From Todiramphus chloris collaris (taxonomy: Eukaryota > Chordata > Aves > Coraciiformes > Alcedinidae), in the NCBI GenBank assembly GCA_025345505.1, contig JANVCC010000022.1, positions 30,763,213 through 30,827,212 on the forward strand: 64,000 nucleotides of DNA, written 5' to 3'. Below, piece by piece: positions 59,413-64,000 of this stretch. How positions within the stretch are numbered: position 1 is the first letter of the stretch; the number at the start of each line of letters is the position of its first letter. A program made the translations under genes and the position numbers. A model generated the notes under the pieces. It ran no database searches. It was not told the DNA's origin and was given only the letters and a program-made list of their open reading frames with translations.

Positions 59413-62400
59413 CTGCATGTGCAAAGAGAGAAGATTAAAGTTCTTTGAGATTGTCTAGCTGTAAAGACACGTATCCAAGTATAGTGCTTGTATATGACAG
59501 CTGTCAACGGCACCAAGGCTCCGCAGAAGAAACAATTTCTTCTAAGCAGAGGTTTACCTGCTTGGAAGGGAAGAATGGCTGAATAGAAGGGTGATAGGAC
59601 ACAAAGCAAATATCACTCACAGAAGCTGTAGATTAAAAATCAGTTCACTTCTCTCCAAGGCCTAAGGAAAGAAAATGACTTTACAAATTTTAGTCAAAGA
59701 ACACTTGTCATTGAGATATCTTTGTGCCCACATGTAATCACTCAGCAGGCCAAATCTCACACAAAGCAACCTCTGTGAGTATGTTTTCTGACACTGTGTC
59801 CATCCAAAGGGGTTAGACAAGCAGAATTAGCCAATGGGACAGTAATAAAGGCTTTCTATTAGTCTTGGCCTTTGCTAGAACAATGGTTTCATTTATAATC
59901 CCAACATCAAGATGTCAATTTGGAAAAGTCACAGCAGAACATTATTTCTAAGCCTTTGGCTGCTTTAAACACTGCCGTATTCATTTTCCTCCTGAATCCA
60001 TATTTACAGGCTAAGTGTGTGTTCCCAACGTGTGAGCTGCTAAAGAAAAATAACTAGGGTTATTACTGCCACTAAACAGAGAAGGTCAGTCACAGAATTA
60101 GCCTGTACCAATAAAATTCGGCTGTATTGGCTGTTCCTATGAGTTGCTTTCAAATTGTTAATTTTCATTAAGAAAACATAACAGTACGAGCCACATCATG
60201 CATGTATTAGTGGAAGACAAAGGAGAGAGGACTAAACCTAAAAAGATTCACAACATTATTTTTTTATTCCAATGATCTATTCTCTTCCATCACACAAAAG
60301 GCTGATAGGATCTTTCCAAAAGTCCCAAATGATTTGAAAACTGCCAATTAGACAGCAGCAAGGGACCGAGGGAAAAGTTCAGTTCCAGAAGCTAAATAAG
60401 AGAGTAATAAAATTTATTCTAATGGTAGTATGATAAATGAAACATCAAAAAGAAAGAAAAAAGAAAAGAATCAAATGCAATGAGATGTGAACTGCTCCCT
60501 CCCAGAAATCTTTGAAATCCTATTAGCCTGTAATCAGACACAAATGAAAAAGCAAATCCCTTAAGCACAGCTGAAAACACTCTATCAGGCTGTACTGACT
60601 CTACAGCAATTTGCCCCAAAGCAAACTCTAGATCGTTTTGCTGTCTGGTACCCATCGAAATATAGACAGACACACACGTATATATATATATTTATATCTT
60701 AATTACGAGTTTCCAGTTTGCTCCTACATGGCAGCTCCTACATTTCCTCTACTAAAGATTTCACACACGGAGTTGTAAGCAACATAACTTTACCTTTCAT
60801 CCTTTAGGAAGGTAGTTACAATGACTGTCTCTACTACCTTTTTCTTCAGCTGCTTCAGCACACGCAAGGAAAAGGCAAAGATGACTTTGCTCCAGCCCCA
60901 GGCAATAGAATTTCAAATATTTGCCTAGAAAAGACTTGAGATCCTCAGTCCAAGGACACATGCTGCTTTGCTCCTTATTCTGGCTAAGGACCCCCATCCT
61001 GCTGTTTTGGCAACCCACAGTGCCCTCTCCCATGACGTGGGGCTGCTGTCACATCCAGAGCTGCCTTCGCCATCTAGCAGCCCCTCTCCCATGACATGGG
61101 GCTGCTGTCACATCCAGAGCTGCCTTTGCCATCCAGCAGCCCCTCAGCAAGGGCAGAAGCCCCCTAACTACAGAGCAGACATCGCTCTCTTGGCAACTTG
61201 GCACTTCAGAAGGAAAATGGACAGTTTCTAGAAGGAAAATAAGAGAAGCAACTGAAGGGAAAAAATGAAAAAAAGCCCCTGCTTTTAGTTAGGGAGCCTC
61301 TGGTCAGGCTTTTGGACCATGACACCACGTACACGCTATTGTTTCCAACTGCATGAAGCCATTTCACTGGGCACCCAGCGAGCTGAGAGAGGTCATTGTA
61401 ATTCATAACAGGGAAGGCTGTTGTGAGCATCACCCTATTATGATACACATTTTCTCTGAATTTAATTTATAGGAAAACATGTGCTGCATAAACTCAGGAA
61501 ATAATCTCCATATGTTCTGTGCTGCAGCCCTCAGCCACTCCGCAGGCTGCAATATATCCCAGTTAGGCACTGACCACTTTGCTGGCACTATCATAATGTA
61601 TGTCATGGACCTAATGTGCTGCTCTTGGCTGAGAGCAGCAAGCTACAGATCCCTAACGGTGCACTCAATGAATCACAGCCTGCGGTCCCCTGCCACCGCC
61701 ACTGACCCCCAGCTGATGGGCCAGCAGTAACTGAGCTGCAGAGCCACCCAAAGGCCACGATGCTGGGCCTGGAGAAAGCCCCGTGCAGTGCTTGTTGGTG
61801 GGAAGCTACAGCCATCCTGCCATCCCTGCGCTCTGCATCCGGGCTGTAATGAATTCCTACCCAGCCTGGGCTCCACTCGGTTGTCAAATCACATACACTG
61901 TAATTTAACAACCATCAAAGCCTGGGACTTCTCCCTGTTTGATGGCAGACCCTCAAAACCATTTGAAATCTAAAAACAAAATAGCTATGCTGTCTGCCTG
62001 CCTTCAGGATCTGGAGCCCACTCATCTGCCTCAAATCTGGTAAGAAACCTATTATATCAGCTGACAGCAATAAACTTAAGGGTGAGGAGGAATGTATTTA
62101 CTTACACACAATTTGCTCCCTTTTTTTCCCTTTTGTAAGCAGGAAAAGCATTTCAGTGTGCATTGCTGCAAAAGAACGACGTTTCTGGCAAACGCTTTAA
62201 GTGAACACTTCAAAATCCACCCTAATTTATATCCTTACAAGATCTTTAGAACATATATCCCTATTTATGTTATTAAAAGACAAAGCCACACCAGCAAACA
62301 CACACCAAATGACAAATATATTTATGCATACATGCACACAAAGATCAAAATGCTTCAGAAATAGGCCGTCGTTATTAGTAGATCAGGCACCACAACATGG

Positions 62401-64000
62401 AATATGTAAAGATACCACAGCATTTCCCTGTGCTCAAACACAAAATAAATGTAAATGTTTACGTGTAAATACCATATTGTACTATGATACCGCTGCAAAG
62501 TCTCATGCGGGCCATGGGACCTGAGGTCTCTCAGGGCAATATGTAAATACTGTGAAATAAGATACAAAAGACTTTACATGCTGTAATGAAATTCTGGCCA
62601 GATTTCATACCATACACACAGGGAACACCATACTTAGGTTTCCTCAGTGGCAAGCTAGGAGTGCCTGAAGGAACTAACATCATCATCTCTCATCATAATT
62701 CACACAGGTAGAGGGAACCCATTATCCCAGAAGACCACCCGAGCATAGCAGGTTAACACTGTCCATATTAATGCTAATGACTTAGTTAATGAAATCTCAC
62801 AAAGTGGGATGCTTGGTGGAAGTAAGATGGTGATGATATCACATGGTCTGTGCCCCCAGTTTCCCTCTGGACATCTACTAACATAGTGCATTCTGTGAGG
62901 ACTCAAGAGAATACGTCTTGGCGGATATCTAAGAGGTTGGATTTATTATGACAGGGCATTACTAGCAATAGTGATTCACTTTAATTCATTGCCTTGCAAT
63001 AAATGTCTTATCTGGGGCATAAACACATACATCGAAAACACTCAATTGAAAAACAATTCCATTTGTATCTCCTGTTCAAGGTATTTTATTCTCTGGTTCC
63101 TTATTCTCACTTACCAAGGACATTTGCATGAAAATAAGATCTTATTCATAAGAGCTCACCTGCTGCCTGCTGTTTGGGAGCTATAAGGCTCCCTGTTGTT
63201 GGCTGTTCCAATAATTTCTACAGCAGTGATCTGGGATAACGAAAAGGATTAAGAGCCTGCAAGTGGGGCACTATCCACAGCCCACTGAAGTCAATGGAAA
63301 CTCTTAACCTATGACTCAGAATAAGTTTTTATGGGGCCTTTGAAGCCTGGTGGTGCTGAGTCTTCACCAATAGCATGTGCTGTAAAAAAGCTTCTGCTTC
63401 CAAGATGCTGGTCCTGCCCAAGATCTCCTTTTTGTAATAGCCTGAATCACATATTCTTTCAGAATCTTCATTAAAGCTTAAACCTCTGTAATTCAGAAGT
63501 TTTTCATTCCCACTTTAATTTGCTCTGGGTCTAGATAATTTCATCTTTTGGTAATTTTTCCCTGAGAGTTAAAACTTCAGACTGTGTAATAAATGGGATC
63601 ATTAAATCAACAGAACTAGACCCAAGAGATTAGGCTTTGACAGACCAAAGGCAAGAAAGAATTACTAGAGCTTCTTCCCATTCTTACTACCACACAGAAG
63701 AGAGACAAAAGTACCATTTTGTACCAAAAGCCGCAAAACTGTCATCCAGAGCATTCACACTGAAGGACTCTGCTCCTCTCATTTGCGAGGACTTGCTTGC
63801 TTTCCCGGTTTTCATTTCCTTTCTTTTCATTTACCTCTTTCTCATTTCTTTTTGATGACTAAAAGCAAATAGGACTGGAATGACAGGACGTGATGATCTG
63901 CAGAGGCATGGCTCTAGACTGAGAAGCTCCTTTCCCAAACTGTGTTTGCTCACAAAGCCCTGCCACTGCACGAGGAGAGAGCTCTACATTTTTGGTGATG
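59413..64000 (-). other. SEMA5B: SEMA5B intron upstream of the PSI exon (partial)
   Basis: It ends at the phase-2 acceptor CATGCAG and continues past the window. No sema-domain exon was recognised in any minus-strand frame. It contains a TA microsatellite (about 60678-60692) and a 59-bp tandem duplication (61023-61140). Confidence 0.75.
61023..61140. repeat. 59-bp tandem duplication (two copies)
   Basis: Each copy starts CCCTCTCCCATGAC; copy 2 begins at 61082. I see three differences between the copies, two of which are CG/CA or CG/TG type. A partial third start (CCCT) follows. Confidence 0.95.

Noticed and set aside
59413..64000. Sema-domain exon upstream of the PSI exon
   Set aside because: No minus-strand frame shows sema propeller motifs with a phase-2 donor; the exon probably lies past the window end.
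1..64000. CRISPR arrays, operons, tRNA or rRNA genes, or a bacterial-type system
   Set aside because: None seen; the window is vertebrate nuclear DNA with introns and LINE/LTR repeats. Repeats found are microsatellites, two short duplications and mobile elements.

Overview
The window is a piece of a vertebrate nuclear genome, almost certainly a bird. The evidence is large introns with GT-AG splice sites, chicken-repeat-1 (CR1) LINE fragments ending in the typical attctatg repeats, avian-type endogenous retrovirus LTRs, and one conserved multi-exon gene. The species cannot be told from the sequence. The only protein-coding gene I can support is SEMA5B (semaphorin-5B), on the minus strand. Its C-terminal half lies in 11 coding exons between 59412 and 20237. 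These encode, in order, the PSI domain, seven thrombospondin type-1 repeats (TSRs; the fourth is degenerate), a short juxtamembrane stalk, one transmembrane helix and a cytoplasmic tail of roughly 90 residues: 587 residues plus the stop codon. All splice junctions are GT-AG, phases match at every junction, and the frame is open throughout, so the gene looks intact. The N-terminal sema domain and promoter were not found and should lie beyond 64000.

Layout. 1-7330: non-coding, with an LTR at 1917-2905 and a GC-rich stretch at about 4.9-6.8 kb; its right end looks like the 3' end of a plus-strand transcript (ATTAAA at 7308-7313). In other vertebrates the gene converging on SEMA5B is SLC49A4/DIRC2, so a long 3' UTR of that gene is a reasonable but unproven reading. 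7331-13920: intergenic, no gene seen, with AT-rich stretches that look like conserved non-coding elements. 13921-20236: probable long SEMA5B 3' UTR (AATAAA on the minus strand at 13941-13946), containing a CR1 tail, AT microsatellites and a 30-nt homopolymer. 20237-59412: SEMA5B exons and introns; the last intron is about 17 kb and holds a 100-N assembly gap (32445-32544). 59413-64000: the intron upstream of the PSI exon.

Mobile elements: three CR1 3' tails or fragments on the plus strand (14.7, 24.9-25.5 and 43.35-43.6 kb), two decayed antisense CR1 reverse-transcriptase fragments (about 29.05-29.29 and 35.48-36.07 kb), an LTR at 1917-2905 and a complete solo LTR at 54692-55499 with near-matching 5-bp target duplications. 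Most other open frames are short chance or repeat-derived frames.

I see no strong case for a novel biological system. The most interesting leads are a 52-bp tandem duplication whose 12-bp palindrome is preserved by paired substitutions, a signal-peptide-like ORF with a good initiation context at 5570, frame-neutral symmetric exons around the last TSRs of SEMA5B, and several candidate regulatory elements.
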